A DNA stretch of 64,000 bases, taken from the NCBI GenBank assembly GCA_020851565.1, contig JADZCN010000043.1:62001-126000 (forward strand), given 5' to 3'. The DNA comes from Acidobacteriota bacterium. GTDB taxonomy: Bacteria > Acidobacteriota > Vicinamibacteria > Vicinamibacterales > UBA2999. The notes below the pieces were generated by a model. It worked only from the letters and a program-made list of their open reading frames with translations. It did not search any database and had not been told where the DNA came from. The translations under genes were made by a program, and so were the position numbers. Below are positions 16,145 to 24,698 of the stretch, one piece after another (the first letter of the stretch is position 1; each line of letters begins with the position of its first letter).

Positions 16145-17038
16145 ATGGAACGCAAGACCGCTGCCGATTTCGACCCCGAACTGCTCATCCTGTTCGACGC
16201 GTACGTGCACGGAGCCGTGGACCGACGAGGCTTCCTGGACCGTGCCACGAAGTTCGCCGCCGGCGGCGTGACCGCGGCCATGCTGCTGGACATGCTCAAC
16301 CCGAAGTTCGCCGAAGCGCAGCAGGTGGCGAAGGACGACGCGCGCCTCAGGGCCGAGTACCAGGAGTACGACTCGCCGAACGGCTACGGGAAGGTGCGGG
16401 GCTACCTCGTGCGCCCGGCCGCCGCCTCGGGGAAGCTGCCCGGCGTCGTGGTGGTGCACGAGAACCGCGGCCTCAATCCCCACATCGAGGACATCACGCG
16501 TCGGCTGGCGCTCGACAACTTCGTGGCGTTCGCGCCCGACGCGCTGACGCCGCTCGGCGGGTATCCCGCGGCCGGCGAAGACGAGGCACGAACGCTGTTC
16601 GGCAAGCTCGATCAGGCGAAGACCCGTGAGGACATGGTGGCCGCGGTCACGGTGCTGAAGGCACGCCCCGAGTGCACGGGCCGCGTGGGCGCAGTGGGGT
16701 TCTGCTACGGCGGCAGCATCGCGAACATGCTCGCGACGCGCATCCCGGATCTGGGCGCCGCGGTCCCCTTCTACGGCGGCCAGCCGCGGGCTGAGGACGC
16801 CGCGAGGATCAAGGCGCCGCTCCTCATCCACTACGCCGGCACGGACGAGCGCGTGAACGCCGGGTGGCCGGCCTACGAGGCGGCACTCAAGGCGGCGGGC
16901 GTGCGCTACACCATGCACATGTACGAGGGCACGCAGCACGGGTTCAACAACGACACGACGCCGCGCTACGACAAGGCCGCGGCGACGCTGGCGTGGCAGC
17001 GCACCATCGAGTTCTTCAACACGCACTTGCGCAAGTGA
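16145..17038 (+). CDS. Dienelactone hydrolase family protein with Tat-like signal
   Basis: A 297-residue alpha/beta hydrolase. After ~55 residues with a twin-arginine-like patch (AVDRRGFLDRATKFAAGG) and a hydrophobic stretch, the dienelactone hydrolase domain runs from ~70 to the end. The triad is visible: Cys187 in GAVGFCYGGS, Asp around 234 in YAGTDERV and His265 in GTQHGFN. HENRGLNPHIEDITRRLA near residue 105 is also family-typical. ATG 16145 follows CAGGGGG. It converges on the next gene with a one-base gap, leaving no room for a separate terminator. The true substrate is unknown; family members hydrolyse lactones or esters. Confidence 0.88.
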   Translation: MERKTAADFDPELLILFDAYVHGAVDRRGFLDRATKFAAGGVTAAMLLDMLNPKFAEAQQVAKDDARLRAEYQEYDSPNGYGKVRGYLVRPAAASGKLPGVVVVHENRGLNPHIEDITRRLALDNFVAFAPDALTPLGGYPAAGEDEARTLFGKLDQAKTREDMVAAVTVLKARPECTGRVGAVGFCYGGSIANMLATRIPDLGAAVPFYGGQPRAEDAARIKAPLLIHYAGTDERVNAGWPAYEAALKAAGVRYTMHMYEGTQHGFNNDTTPRYDKAAATLAWQRTIEFFNTHLRK

Positions 17039-17039
17039 G

Positions 17040-17741
17040 CTAGCGCATCACCGTAGCCTTCACTTCCACCACGACCTGCCGGTCCGTGATGGGGTCCGCC
17101 GCCTGGGACACGACCACTGGGACGCCGCTCGCGAGGAACACGCTCAGGCTCTGGTTGAGATGTGTTGGGGCGGCGACTCCTTCTCCCGCCGCGGGGCCCG
17201 TGGCGCTGGTCCGTATGGGCTGGTACTCGAGTGTCAACTCCAGCCTGAGCCGGTTCGTCGCCCCTCCCTTCGTGTCCTGCTCGATGAACGGCCGGGCGTC
17301 CACGTTGAGCATCGTCGAGACCGGCCCGGTCTGCGGGTTCCGCGTGTTGGCGCCGGCGCGGATGCGCCCCCAGGTGGCGTCACTCGTGATGAGCGAGACG
17401 GTCTTGGTCTCCGGTGGGCCCGACCCGATGCGGTCGGTGATGGTCAGTTCCACCTGGACATTGGTCGCAAGCGCACGTGACGCGGGCTGACCCGGAGGCT
17501 TCGGTGCCGGCGGAGGCTTGGGTGCCCCCGGGGGCTCGGGCGCACGCGGGGGCTCGGGAAGCTGCACGGGCTCCCCTGCGCGGGGGACGGGCGCCGTCGG
17601 CGCCACGCGAGGCGTGGGCAGAACCGGCGGCGCCTGCGCGACGGGCGGCGGGGGCGGCGTCGGTTCGCCGGGCGGTACAGGTGGCTGCGCCAGCGCGGGC
17701 GTGGCCGCCAGCGACGCGAGCATCGCAAGTGCGCGAAGCAT
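17040..17741 (-). CDS. Secreted proline-rich protein of unknown function
   Basis: A 233-residue protein with a signal peptide (MLRALAMLASLAATPALAQ), then ~75 residues very rich in proline (PGEPTPPPPPVAQAPP and similar), and a C-terminal beta-rich domain (~95-233) with ELTITDRIG, KTVSLITSDATWGRIRAGAN and VSQAADPITDRQVVVEVKAT. I do not recognise the domain. It follows the anti-sigma gene by three bases, so it is part of the sigma/anti-sigma operon. That suggests an envelope protein made under, or feeding into, the ECF response. Confidence 0.65.
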   Translation of the reverse strand: MLRALAMLASLAATPALAQPPVPPGEPTPPPPPVAQAPPVLPTPRVAPTAPVPRAGEPVQLPEPPRAPEPPGAPKPPPAPKPPGQPASRALATNVQVELTITDRIGSGPPETKTVSLITSDATWGRIRAGANTRNPQTGPVSTMLNVDARPFIEQDTKGGATNRLRLELTLEYQPIRTSATGPAAGEGVAAPTHLNQSLSVFLASGVPVVVSQAADPITDRQVVVEVKATVMR

Positions 17742-17744
17742 GGT

Positions 17745-18257
17745 CTACTCCTTCATCTCGGACAGCGCGGCGGGCGACCTGAGGGCCTCCACCGCAAGCG
17801 GTGACACGTCAAGCGTCTCGAGCACGCCCATCACGGTTGACAGGCCGCCGATATCCAGCGGGGTGGGGCCGGATACAGGGGACAGACCCCAGGCACCCTC
17901 ATCGACCACGGGCCGCCCCCTCCTGTAGCGCGACGGCCCGTTCACAGGCGTGCGTGCTGGCGGAAGCACGGGCGTCACGCTCCACGCCAGTGAGGCGATG
18001 GCCGGCCACGATTCGGCCGCCAGCACGGCGGGTGGCGTGGGCGCCAGGCGGGACGCCACGTCGAGGCTGAACACGAGCCACACCGCCAGCGCCGCCGCCG
18101 ATGCCACGGGGATCAACCACAGGCGAAGCCCGTGGCCCGGCCGCTCGGGCAGGCGGGCAACGACGCGCGCGAGCAGGCCCTCGTCCGGCGGCGGGGTGAC
18201 GAGCAACCGGGCCGCGTGGTCGATGGCCGCGTCCGCCGCGTTCGATTCCGGCCTCAC
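17745..18257 (-). CDS. Putative anti-sigma factor (single-pass membrane protein)
   Basis: A 170-residue protein with a short cytoplasmic N-terminus (PESNAADAAIDHAARLL, VVARLPERPGHG), one transmembrane helix (about residues 45-65, LWLIPVASAAALAVWLVFSL) and a periplasmic part. Position and topology fit an anti-sigma factor for the preceding ECF gene, but the zinc-binding HxxxCxxC motif is absent, so this is inference. GTG 18257 overlaps the sigma stop (GTGA). Around residues 122-128 the sequence includes a repeat-like GGGGACAGACCCC element in the DNA at 17878-17890, translated in frame. Confidence 0.6.
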   Translation of the reverse strand: MRPESNAADAAIDHAARLLVTPPPDEGLLARVVARLPERPGHGLRLWLIPVASAAALAVWLVFSLDVASRLAPTPPAVLAAESWPAIASLAWSVTPVLPPARTPVNGPSRYRRGRPVVDEGAWGLSPVSGPTPLDIGGLSTVMGVLETLDVSPLAVEALRSPAALSEMKE

Positions 18258-18889
18258 CGGCCACCTCCCCACCCCAGTCGATCGAGCTTCTCCCGCGCCA
18301 CTCGTCTCGCCTCGGACACGCGCCACTTCACGGTGCCGACAGGCACGCCCAGCAGGGCAGCGATTTCTTCGTAACGATGATCGCCGCTGGCGGCCAGCAG
18401 GAACGGGTCGCGAAGCCGGCGCGGCAGCGCGTGAACGATGCGCGAGGCGGCACGCGCCATCTCGCCGTCGATAGCCAGCGCCTCGGCTCCGCGCCCGGGT
18501 GCCGACGGCTCCACCACGCGGCCATCCTCGTCATCGATGCCCACGAACCTCCTCAGTAGCGCGCGCAACGATCGGCGGCGGTCCAGCGCCTTCCGCCAGA
18601 CGATGCGGAGGAACCAGGCGCGAAAGGCCTCATCGGTCTCGAGGCTGGCAAGCGCCTTCCAGGCGGCCAGAGACGCGTCCTGCACCGCCTCGTCTGCATC
18701 GGCCGGCCGCCCCAGGGCGGCCAGGGCCAGGCGGCGCGCCGCCGGCAGGTGCCGTTGCAGCAACTCGCCAAAAGCCTCGCGTTCGCCGTCTCGGGCTCGC
18801 GCGACCAGGCGTGCGGTCTCAGGGTCCAGGCTCAGCCGCGGTGCAGCCATCGACGAGAGGAGCGGCACCGGAAGCCCTGCGGCGGTCAC
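18254..18889 (-). CDS. ECF-type RNA polymerase sigma factor
   Basis: About 211 residues (197 if ATG 18847 is used). Region 2 is visible at ~30-95: FGELLQRHLPAARRLALAAL, DADEAVQDASLAAWKALASL and FRAWFLRIVWRKALDRRRS. Region 4 (~150-205) has LPRRLRDPFLLAASGDHRYE and the helix-turn-helix EIAALLGVPVGTVKWRVSEAR. This directs RNA polymerase to alternative promoters. It is followed with a four-base overlap by a membrane anti-sigma candidate and then a secreted protein, the usual ECF gene set. MTAAGLPVPLLSS at the extreme N-terminus is not typical, so the shorter start may be right. Confidence 0.9.
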   Translation of the reverse strand: MTAAGLPVPLLSSMAAPRLSLDPETARLVARARDGEREAFGELLQRHLPAARRLALAALGRPADADEAVQDASLAAWKALASLETDEAFRAWFLRIVWRKALDRRRSLRALLRRFVGIDDEDGRVVEPSAPGRGAEALAIDGEMARAASRIVHALPRRLRDPFLLAASGDHRYEEIAALLGVPVGTVKWRVSEARRVAREKLDRLGWGGGR

Positions 18890-18935
18890 GCCCTATCAGA
18901 CTGGCTTCGTTGGCGCCCGGTTGGAATTTCGTAGG

Positions 18936-19426
18936 ATGGGAGGCGTGCCCGGTCCGGTGAACGTGCGAGAAGCGACGATGGCCGACATGCCGCGCGTGCG
19001 CGCGTTGATCGAGGAGTACTGCCGCTGGATCGACCTCGGCGCTGCGTACGAGGAGATCGAGGCCGAGCTCGACACCTGCCGGGCGACTACGCGCCGCCCA
19101 CCGGCGTCCTCCTGGTGGGCACCGTGGCAGGACAAGTCGAGGCGCTGGTCGCGTATCGTCGCTTCGAGGAGGGCATCGCGGAGATGAAGCGCCTGTACGT
19201 CGCGCCCGCGGCCCGGAGCCTCGGCCTGGCACGCGCCCTGGCCACCACGCTGATCGAGCGCGCCCGCGCCGCCGGCTTCCACACCATGTACCTGGACACC
19301 CTGCCCACGATGGGCCCGGCGCAACGCCTCTACGAATCGCTGGGGTTCCACGACATCCCGCCCTATTACGAGACGTCGCTTCCCGACACACGCTTCATGG
19401 CGTGCCCCCTGAACCCGAGAACCTGA
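18936..19426 (+). pseudogene. GNAT-type acetyltransferase, frameshifted
   Basis: This would be a ~163-residue GNAT N-acetyltransferase. Its first part (MGGVPGPVNVREATMADMPR, VRALIEEYCRWIDLG) is in one frame, ending around 19073. The rest (GTVAGQVEALVAYRR, MKRLYVAPAARSLGLARALA with the acetyl-CoA loop) is in another frame to a stop at 19424. A single missing base near 19074-19078 explains it: with one more C, GACACC-CTG would read on as PGDYAPPTGVLLVGTV. Everything else is intact, so this is either a recent mutation or a sequencing/assembly error. The substrate is unknown. Confidence 0.8.
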
Positions 19427-19495
19427 GAACCCGAGAACCTGAGAACCCGAGAACCCCAGAACCCCAGAACCCCAGAACCCCAGAACCCGATCCCT
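19405..19495. repeat. Short tandem repeat of GAACCCGA/GAACCCCA-type units
   Basis: The stretch from the acetyltransferase stop to just before the amidase promoter is a degenerate tandem array of 8-base units such as GAACCCGA, GAACCTGA and GAACCCCA. Its beginning overlaps the final codons of the upstream gene. The same kind of unit appears at 46519-46571. It has no open gene of its own. The amidase -10 box lies directly after it. Confidence 0.75.
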
Positions 19496-19501
19496 TACAA
19501 T
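19496..19501 (+). promoter_or_regulatory. -10 box (TACAAT) close to the amidase start
   Basis: TACAAT at 19496-19501 lies 11 bases before the ATG at 19513, and no Shine-Dalgarno is visible. Transcription would begin at or just before the start codon, giving a leaderless or nearly leaderless message. No good -35 is seen because the repeat tract occupies that place. Confidence 0.45.
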
Positions 19502-19512
19502 TGGCGATACGC

Positions 19513-21015
19513 ATGCGCCGCCGCGTCGCCTACGCTCTTGCGCTCGTGCTGGCTGCCGTGGCCATCGCCCACGGCTGGGCCCAGACGACGCCCCCCGCGC
19601 TGACGATCCTGTCGGCCGAGGGACGCCGGGCCCTGCCTATTACCGTCATCAACAACCAGGATTACGTGGCGGTGGACGAACTGGCCGCGCCGTTCGGCAC
19701 CTCCGCGCGCGAGGCGGCTGGAGGGCTCACCATCACCGCGGGCGGCCGTACCATCATCGTCACGGCGGACCAGACGGTGGTGTCGGTGGCCGGGCGGCTC
19801 GTCTCGCTGCCGGCGCCGGCCTTGAGGCGGGACAACCGCTGGTACGTGCCGCTGGATTTCCTGCCCCGCGCGCTGTCGCTGGCACTGGACCGACGGCTCG
19901 ATCTGCGCCGGCCATCACGACTGCTGGTCACGGGCGACCTGCGCGTCCCGCGCATCGTCACGCGCGTGGAGAGCGGGGCGAACAGCACGTCGGTGATCTT
20001 CGAGATCACGCCCGTGACACCGGCGCGCGTCGCCGCCGAGGCAGGGCGCCTCGTCATCCAGTTCGAGGCCGACGCGCTGGACCTGCTCGTGCCCACGCTG
20101 CCCCAGCAGGCCTTCGTGTCGTCCATTTCGCCTGCCGAGGCGGGAGCGTCCGTGGTGATCGCCACGGGACCGCGCTACGGCGCGTACCGCTCGTCGTCCT
20201 CGCAGCCGGATGCCAGCTCGTCGCGACTCTCGGTAGACCTCCTGCCGGCCACGACCGATCTGGCCGCGGCGGCCGCGGCAGCGGCACCGCCGGCGGATCC
20301 GGTGCGGCCGTCGGTCACGCTGACACCTTCCACGGGCCTGCGGACGGTGGTCATCGATCCGGGGCACGGCGGCGAGGAGCTGGGCGCGCAGGGGCCGCGC
20401 GGCACTCTCGAGAAGGACATCACGCTGGCGGTGTCCCGCCGCCTCCGCACGCTCATCGAGAGCCGGCTCGGCCTGCGCGTGTTCCTCACGCGCGAGGACG
20501 ATCGCACCATCTCGCACGACGATCGGTCGGCCTTCGCCAACAGCCACCAGGCCGACGTCTTCCTGAGCATCCACGCCAACGCGGCGGTGCGGCCCGGCAT
20601 CAAGGGCGCCGAAGTCTACTACCTGAGCGTCGAGCGGGCGGACGAGGAAGCCCGGAGGCGCGCCGAGGACACGGCGGTCACGCTGCCCGCACTTGGCGGC
20701 GGCACGCGCACCATCGACCTCATCCTGTGGGAGACGGCCCAGGCCCGTTACCTCGAGCAGTCGTCTGCACTGGCGGGGATGGTCGAGGCCGGGTTGCGGG
20801 CGCGCGTGGAGATGAGCCCGCGCGCCGTGCAGCAGGCGCCCTTCCGCGTGCTCGTCGGGGCCAACATGCCAGCGGTCCTCGTCGAGATTGGCTACCTGTC
20901 CAACCCTGAGCAGGAGCAGCAGCTGGCCTCGGCCGCCTACCAGGAGCGTGTGGCGGAAGCCGTGTACGACGCGCTCACGCGGTTCCGCGGCCTGCTGGAA
21001 CGTTCCGCGCCGTGA
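19513..21015 (+). CDS. N-acetylmuramoyl-L-alanine amidase (AmiC-like, Amidase_3)
   Basis: A 500-residue exported zinc amidase that cuts the amide between N-acetylmuramic acid and the stem peptide. A signal peptide (~1-24) precedes a copper-amine-oxidase-like/AMIN-type N-terminal region (~28-245). The Amidase_3 catalytic domain spans ~278-495. Zinc and catalytic residues are visible: His285 in VVIDPGHGGEE, Glu300 in RGTLEKDITLA, the histidine of FLSIHANA (~353) and the glutamate of AVLVEIGYLSN (~462). ATG 19513 puts the signal peptide at the N-terminus; upstream in-frame sequence is repeat DNA. It heads an overlapping four-gene run and shares its stop with the next gene's GTG. Confidence 0.93.
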   Translation: MRRRVAYALALVLAAVAIAHGWAQTTPPALTILSAEGRRALPITVINNQDYVAVDELAAPFGTSAREAAGGLTITAGGRTIIVTADQTVVSVAGRLVSLPAPALRRDNRWYVPLDFLPRALSLALDRRLDLRRPSRLLVTGDLRVPRIVTRVESGANSTSVIFEITPVTPARVAAEAGRLVIQFEADALDLLVPTLPQQAFVSSISPAEAGASVVIATGPRYGAYRSSSSQPDASSSRLSVDLLPATTDLAAAAAAAAPPADPVRPSVTLTPSTGLRTVVIDPGHGGEELGAQGPRGTLEKDITLAVSRRLRTLIESRLGLRVFLTREDDRTISHDDRSAFANSHQADVFLSIHANAAVRPGIKGAEVYYLSVERADEEARRRAEDTAVTLPALGGGTRTIDLILWETAQARYLEQSSALAGMVEAGLRARVEMSPRAVQQAPFRVLVGANMPAVLVEIGYLSNPEQEQQLASAAYQERVAEAVYDALTRFRGLLERSAP

Positions 21016-21641
21016 TCGTCCGCCGCTTCCTCATCGCCGCGGTCGCGATCGTGGCGGCCGCACTCTTCGGCTGGGCCGTCATGTCGGGCCTGGGACGGCT
21101 GCTCAGCACGCCGGCCACGCCCGCGCCCGAGCCCGCGGCCGAGGCGCCGCCGCTGGCGCCTCCGCCCGGGCCTCCCGCAGCTGGTCCCCGTATCAAGGCG
21201 ACCCTGTTCTTCGCGTCCGCGGACGGCCAGCGCATGGTAGGCGTGGAGCGCGAGGTACCGCTGGCCGAGGGCACGGTGGCCCAGGCCCGCGCGCTGGTCG
21301 AGGCGCTGCTCGCCGGCGATGCGCCGGCGCCGCTCTCGTCCACCATCCCGGAGGGCACCTCGCTGCGCGGCATCTTCGTCTCCGCGCGCAACGAGGTGTT
21401 CATCGATCTCGACGCCACGGTCCGCACGAAGCACCCCGGCGGCTCGATGCAGGAGCTGCTCACCGTCTACACGCTCGTCAACACGATTGTCGTGAACCTG
21501 CCGTCGGTGGGCGAGGTGCAGATCCTGATCAACGGCCAGGAGGCCGACACGCTGGCCGGCCATGTGGACTTGCGCCGGCCCTTGCGGAAGAATGAAGGGC
21601 TCATCGTCAGCCCGGACACCGAGACACAGAGCCCTTCATGA
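21012..21641 (+). CDS. Exported GerMN-domain protein
   Basis: A 209-residue protein with an N-terminal membrane anchor or signal (about residues 4-28), a proline-rich linker (~35-60) and a GerMN domain (~62-195) containing [20 protein letters not shown], then [17 protein letters not shown] and [23 protein letters not shown] 21012 overlaps the amidase stop (GTGA). GerMN domains are commonly found beside cell-wall amidases; the tight coupling here suggests a shared envelope role. No catalytic motif is seen. Confidence 0.88.
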   Translation: MIVRRFLIAAVAIVAAALFGWAVMSGLGRLLSTPATPAPEPAAEAPPLAPPPGPPAAGPRIKATLFFASADGQRMVGVEREVPLAEGTVAQARALVEALLAGDAPAPLSSTIPEGTSLRGIFVSARNEVFIDLDATVRTKHPGGSMQELLTVYTLVNTIVVNLPSVGEVQILINGQEADTLAGHVDLRRPLRKNEGLIVSPDTETQSPS

Positions 21642-22369
21642 ACCGACAGTACGATCGCGCCCCGGGCGAGCTTCGGCCCACGCTCATCACCCCCCACTTC
21701 CTGATGCACGCCGAAGGCTCGGTGCTCATCGAAGTGGGCCGCACGCGCGTCATCTGCGCGGCCAGCGTCGAGGAGCGGGTGCCCCCGTTCCTGCGCGGCA
21801 CGGGGAAGGGATGGGTGACGGCGGAGTACGGCATGCTGCCACGGGCCACCACGACGCGCTCCACGCGCGAGGCCGCGGCCGGAAAGATCGGCGGCCGGAC
21901 CATGGAGATCCAGCGGCTGATCGGGCGATCGATGCGGACCGTGGTCCGCCTGAACGAGCTCGGCGAGCGGACCATCTGGCTCGACTGCGACGTCATCCAG
22001 GCCGACGGCGGCACACGCACCGCCTCCATCACCGGCGCGTTCGTCGCCCTCGTGCTGGCGCTGCAGCGCCTCAAGGAGACCGAGGTGCTGAGGAGCATCC
22101 CGATCAGCGACTACGTGGCGGCCACCAGCGTGGGCATCGTCGGCGGCATGCCGCTGCTCGACCTGGCCTATGAGGAAGACTCGAAGGCCGACGTGGACAT
22201 GAACATCGTGAAGACGGGCGACGGCCGCTTCATCGAAGTGCAGGGCACGGCGGAAGCCGAGCCGTTCGATCGTCACGCACTGTCGGGCCTGCTCGAGCTG
22301 GCCGACGCGGGGATCGTCCAGCTCATCCAGAAACAGCGCGACATCGTCGGTCCGATCCTCGGGCGATGA
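21638..22369 (+). CDS. rph: Ribonuclease PH
   Basis: A 243-residue phosphorolytic exoribonuclease that trims tRNA 3' ends in the cytoplasm. Conserved segments include [20 protein letters not shown], the phosphate-binding [20 protein letters not shown], then [10 protein letters not shown], and [20 protein letters not shown]. The acidic DVDMNIV segment (~185) carries catalytic aspartates. Length is normal. ATG 21638 overlaps the GerMN stop by four bases, and the stop overlaps the rdgB start, so these genes are co-translated. Confidence 0.97.
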   Translation: MNRQYDRAPGELRPTLITPHFLMHAEGSVLIEVGRTRVICAASVEERVPPFLRGTGKGWVTAEYGMLPRATTTRSTREAAAGKIGGRTMEIQRLIGRSMRTVVRLNELGERTIWLDCDVIQADGGTRTASITGAFVALVLALQRLKETEVLRSIPISDYVAATSVGIVGGMPLLDLAYEEDSKADVDMNIVKTGDGRFIEVQGTAEAEPFDRHALSGLLELADAGIVQLIQKQRDIVGPILGR

Positions 22370-22956
22370 GGCTGCTCGTCGCCACCACGAGCGCCGACAA
22401 GCTGCGCGAGATCCGGCTCGTGCTCGAGGGCCTGGACGTGGCGATCGTCACGCTGGCCGATGTGCCCGGCATCCCGGAGCCCGAGGAAACCGGCGCCACG
22501 TTCTGGGAGAACGCGCGCCAGAAGGCCATCGCCTACTCGCAGGCGTCCGGCCTGGTGGCCGTCGCCGAGGACTCGGGGCTGGCGGTGGATGCGCTTGGAG
22601 GCGAGCCCGGGGTGCGCTCGGCGCGGTTCCTGGGCACGCAGGCAGGCTATTCCGCGCGATTCGAGGAGATCTTCCGTCGCCTCTCGGGCACGCCCGGCGC
22701 CACGCGCGAGGCCCGCTTCGTCACGGCGTTGGCCGTCGCCGACGGATCGACCATCGTCTTCGAGACGGAGACCCGCATCGAGGGCACGCTGGCGCCCGCA
22801 CCCGCCGGCACCCACGGCTTCGGCTACGACCCGATTTTCTTCTACCCGCCCCTCGGCAAGACGACGGGGGAGATGACTCGCGAGGAGAAGACCGCCGTCT
22901 CGCACCGCGCGCGGGCGTTCCGGGACCTTCGGCGCGCGCTCTTCACCGCGCCGTAG
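22366..22956 (+). CDS. rdgB: RdgB/HAM1-type XTP/dITP pyrophosphatase
   Basis: A 196-residue enzyme that removes non-canonical purine triphosphates. It shows the N-terminal [14 protein letters not shown] (substrate loop), [20 protein letters not shown] with the catalytic aspartate, RSARF after it, and [17 protein letters not shown] near residue 160. The rph-rdgB order is common in bacteria and is matched here with a four-base overlap. The length is normal for the family. Confidence 0.97.
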   Translation: MRLLVATTSADKLREIRLVLEGLDVAIVTLADVPGIPEPEETGATFWENARQKAIAYSQASGLVAVAEDSGLAVDALGGEPGVRSARFLGTQAGYSARFEEIFRRLSGTPGATREARFVTALAVADGSTIVFETETRIEGTLAPAPAGTHGFGYDPIFFYPPLGKTTGEMTREEKTAVSHRARAFRDLRRALFTAP

Positions 22957-22981
22957 CTCGCAGGGCGAAGGCGGGCCGACC

Positions 22982-23025
22982 GTCGCAATTCCCTCCCGAC
23001 ACCTGTCCAGTCGTGTTGCTATACT
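22982..23025 (+). promoter_or_regulatory. Promoter of the TetR-type gene with a repeat unit at its -35
   Basis: TATACT at 23020-23025 and CCGACA at 22996-23001 (18-base spacer) form a reasonable sigma-70-like promoter, 10 bases before the TetR ATG. The single sequence GTCGCAATTCCCTCCCGAC at 22983-23001 covers the -35 and is identical to the unit repeated many times at 55070-55140. Its use here is uncertain. Confidence 0.5.
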
Positions 23026-23035
23026 GGCAAGCTGA

Positions 23036-23650
23036 ATGCAACAGGAAGAGCGTTCCGAGCGCAGTCGAACGGCCCTGCTGGACGCCGCGCTCACGCTGTT
23101 CTCGAGCCAGGGCTATCGTGCCACCAGCGTGCGCGACATCGCGGAGCGCGCCGGCACCTCCACCGGCAGCGTCTACCACCACTTCCGGGACAAGGAAGCG
23201 ATCTTCCGCACGCTGCTCGGGCAGTTCTGGGCCGCCGTGGCCCGCCCGGACTTCCCGCTCGCCCGGGTCTTCGAGGAGGGCGCCTTCCCCGACGACCTGC
23301 CGGCCATCGGGCGTGCGGCACAGGAGACCATCGTCACCTGGCGGCCGTACGTGGCGCTCATCTACGTGGACGTCGTGGAGTTCGAGGGGCGGCACATCCA
23401 GCGCTTCTACGCGGACCTCGCGACGAGCTACGAGAAGTTCCTGGCGAGGCGGGCGGATCTGAACATCCCGGCCCGCGTCCGCGAGGGCATCCCGCCGGCC
23501 ATCGCGATGGTGCTCACGACGCGCATCTTCGTCTACTACGCCGTCGTCGAGAAGCTGTTCAACGTGCCGAACCACTACGGCATCAGCACCGAGGAGGCGC
23601 AGCGCATCATCGCCGACGTCCTCACGAACGGGATTGCCCGCCGCGCGTAG
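23036..23650 (+). CDS. TetR-family transcriptional regulator
   Basis: A 204-residue one-component regulator. The N-terminal helix-turn-helix is clear (residues ~12-58: RTALLDAALTLFSSQGYRAT, SVRDIAERAGTSTGSVYHHF, RDKEAIFRTL). The C-terminal ligand/dimer part is less conserved, as usual for TetR proteins. Start ATG 23036 lies only ten bases after a TATACT box with no Shine-Dalgarno, so the message may be leaderless. The target is unknown; the convergent neighbour is an NAD-dependent epimerase. Confidence 0.92.
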   Translation: MQQEERSERSRTALLDAALTLFSSQGYRATSVRDIAERAGTSTGSVYHHFRDKEAIFRTLLGQFWAAVARPDFPLARVFEEGAFPDDLPAIGRAAQETIVTWRPYVALIYVDVVEFEGRHIQRFYADLATSYEKFLARRADLNIPARVREGIPPAIAMVLTTRIFVYYAVVEKLFNVPNHYGISTEEAQRIIADVLTNGIARRA

Positions 23651-23690
23651 CGGCCGGCCCCCTCTCCCTTCTGCCTTCTGCCGTCCTTTG

Positions 23691-24686
23691 CTAGCCCGGC
23701 GGCCTGAGCCGCTGCAGGGCGCGCAGCTCGTGCTCGAGGGTCTGGTCCATGCCCTCGGCGAGCGGCCGTGCCGAGAACCCGAGCTCGCGGATCGCCTTGT
23801 CGCTGGCCCCGAAGTAGGTGGTGCCAGCCAGCACGCGCAGCGCTTCGGGCGTGAGCGCCTGCGGCAGGTCGGTGACGCGCCCGACGAGGCTCATCAAGCC
23901 GGCCATGGCGCGCATGGTCCGCGGGCCCGGGTGCAGCAGGGGGCGCGGCACCTTCGCGAGCCGCGCCACCAGGTCGAAGGCCTCCTCGAACGTGTGGCGG
24001 GGACCAGTGATGATGTAGGTCTCGCCCGGCCGCCCGTGCTCCATGGCCTGGATGTGGCCGCGCGCCGTGTCCTCCACGTGTGCCCAGCAGAACGCGGTCC
24101 GACGGGGCGTCATCGGCAGGCGCTTCCGCAGCAGGTCGACCAGCGCGCCGTGCATGCCGCTCGTGTCGCCGGGGCCGTAGACGAGCCCGGGCATGACGAT
24201 GACGAGCGGGAGCCCGGCGGCCATCATCGGCAGCGCCACCTCGTAGTGAGCCTTCCACTTGGTGCGGTCGTACTCGCTCAGGTGCGCGCCGTCGTACCGA
24301 TAGGTCTCGTCGGGCACCTGGCCGTGCGTGTCGGAGAACACCGCCACCGTGCTCGTGTACACCCCTTTCGGGATGCCGAGCTCGCGCATCGTTTCGAGCA
24401 CGTTGCGCGTGCCCTCCACGTTGATGCGCTCGGCCATGGGTTCGGCGACGCCGACCTTGTACCAGGCGGCACAGTGGAACACGCCGTCGGTGTCGGCCAT
24501 CGGGGCGCGCAGGCTCTCGCGATCCGTGATGTCGCCCTCGTGCAGCGCCACGTTCAGCGCGCGGAGGAGGCTCGCCTTGCCGGGCGAGCGGATCAGGGCC
24601 ACGACCTGGTGGCCCCGGCTGATCAGCTGCTTGGAGATCTCGGCGCCGAGGAACCCCGTGGCCCCCGTGACGAAGTAGCGCGCCAT
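23691..24686 (-). CDS. NAD(P)-dependent epimerase/dehydratase (dihydroflavonol reductase-like)
   Basis: A 331-residue extended short-chain dehydrogenase. The dinucleotide motif is TGATGFLGAE (residues ~7-16), the catalytic YxxxK is in SEYDRTKWKAHYEV (~150) and the serine/threonine partner is in VYTSTVAVFSD (~120). MPGLVYGPGDTSGMH is typical of the dihydroflavonol-4-reductase-like branch. The gene is cytoplasmic. It follows the riboswitch-controlled metB-like gene by 12 bases on the same strand, so it may share its transcript. The substrate is unknown. Confidence 0.88.
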   Translation of the reverse strand: MARYFVTGATGFLGAEISKQLISRGHQVVALIRSPGKASLLRALNVALHEGDITDRESLRAPMADTDGVFHCAAWYKVGVAEPMAERINVEGTRNVLETMRELGIPKGVYTSTVAVFSDTHGQVPDETYRYDGAHLSEYDRTKWKAHYEVALPMMAAGLPLVIVMPGLVYGPGDTSGMHGALVDLLRKRLPMTPRRTAFCWAHVEDTARGHIQAMEHGRPGETYIITGPRHTFEEAFDLVARLAKVPRPLLHPGPRTMRAMAGLMSLVGRVTDLPQALTPEALRVLAGTTYFGASDKAIRELGFSARPLAEGMDQTLEHELRALQRLRPPG

Positions 24687-24698
24687 CGCGCCTTCAGC

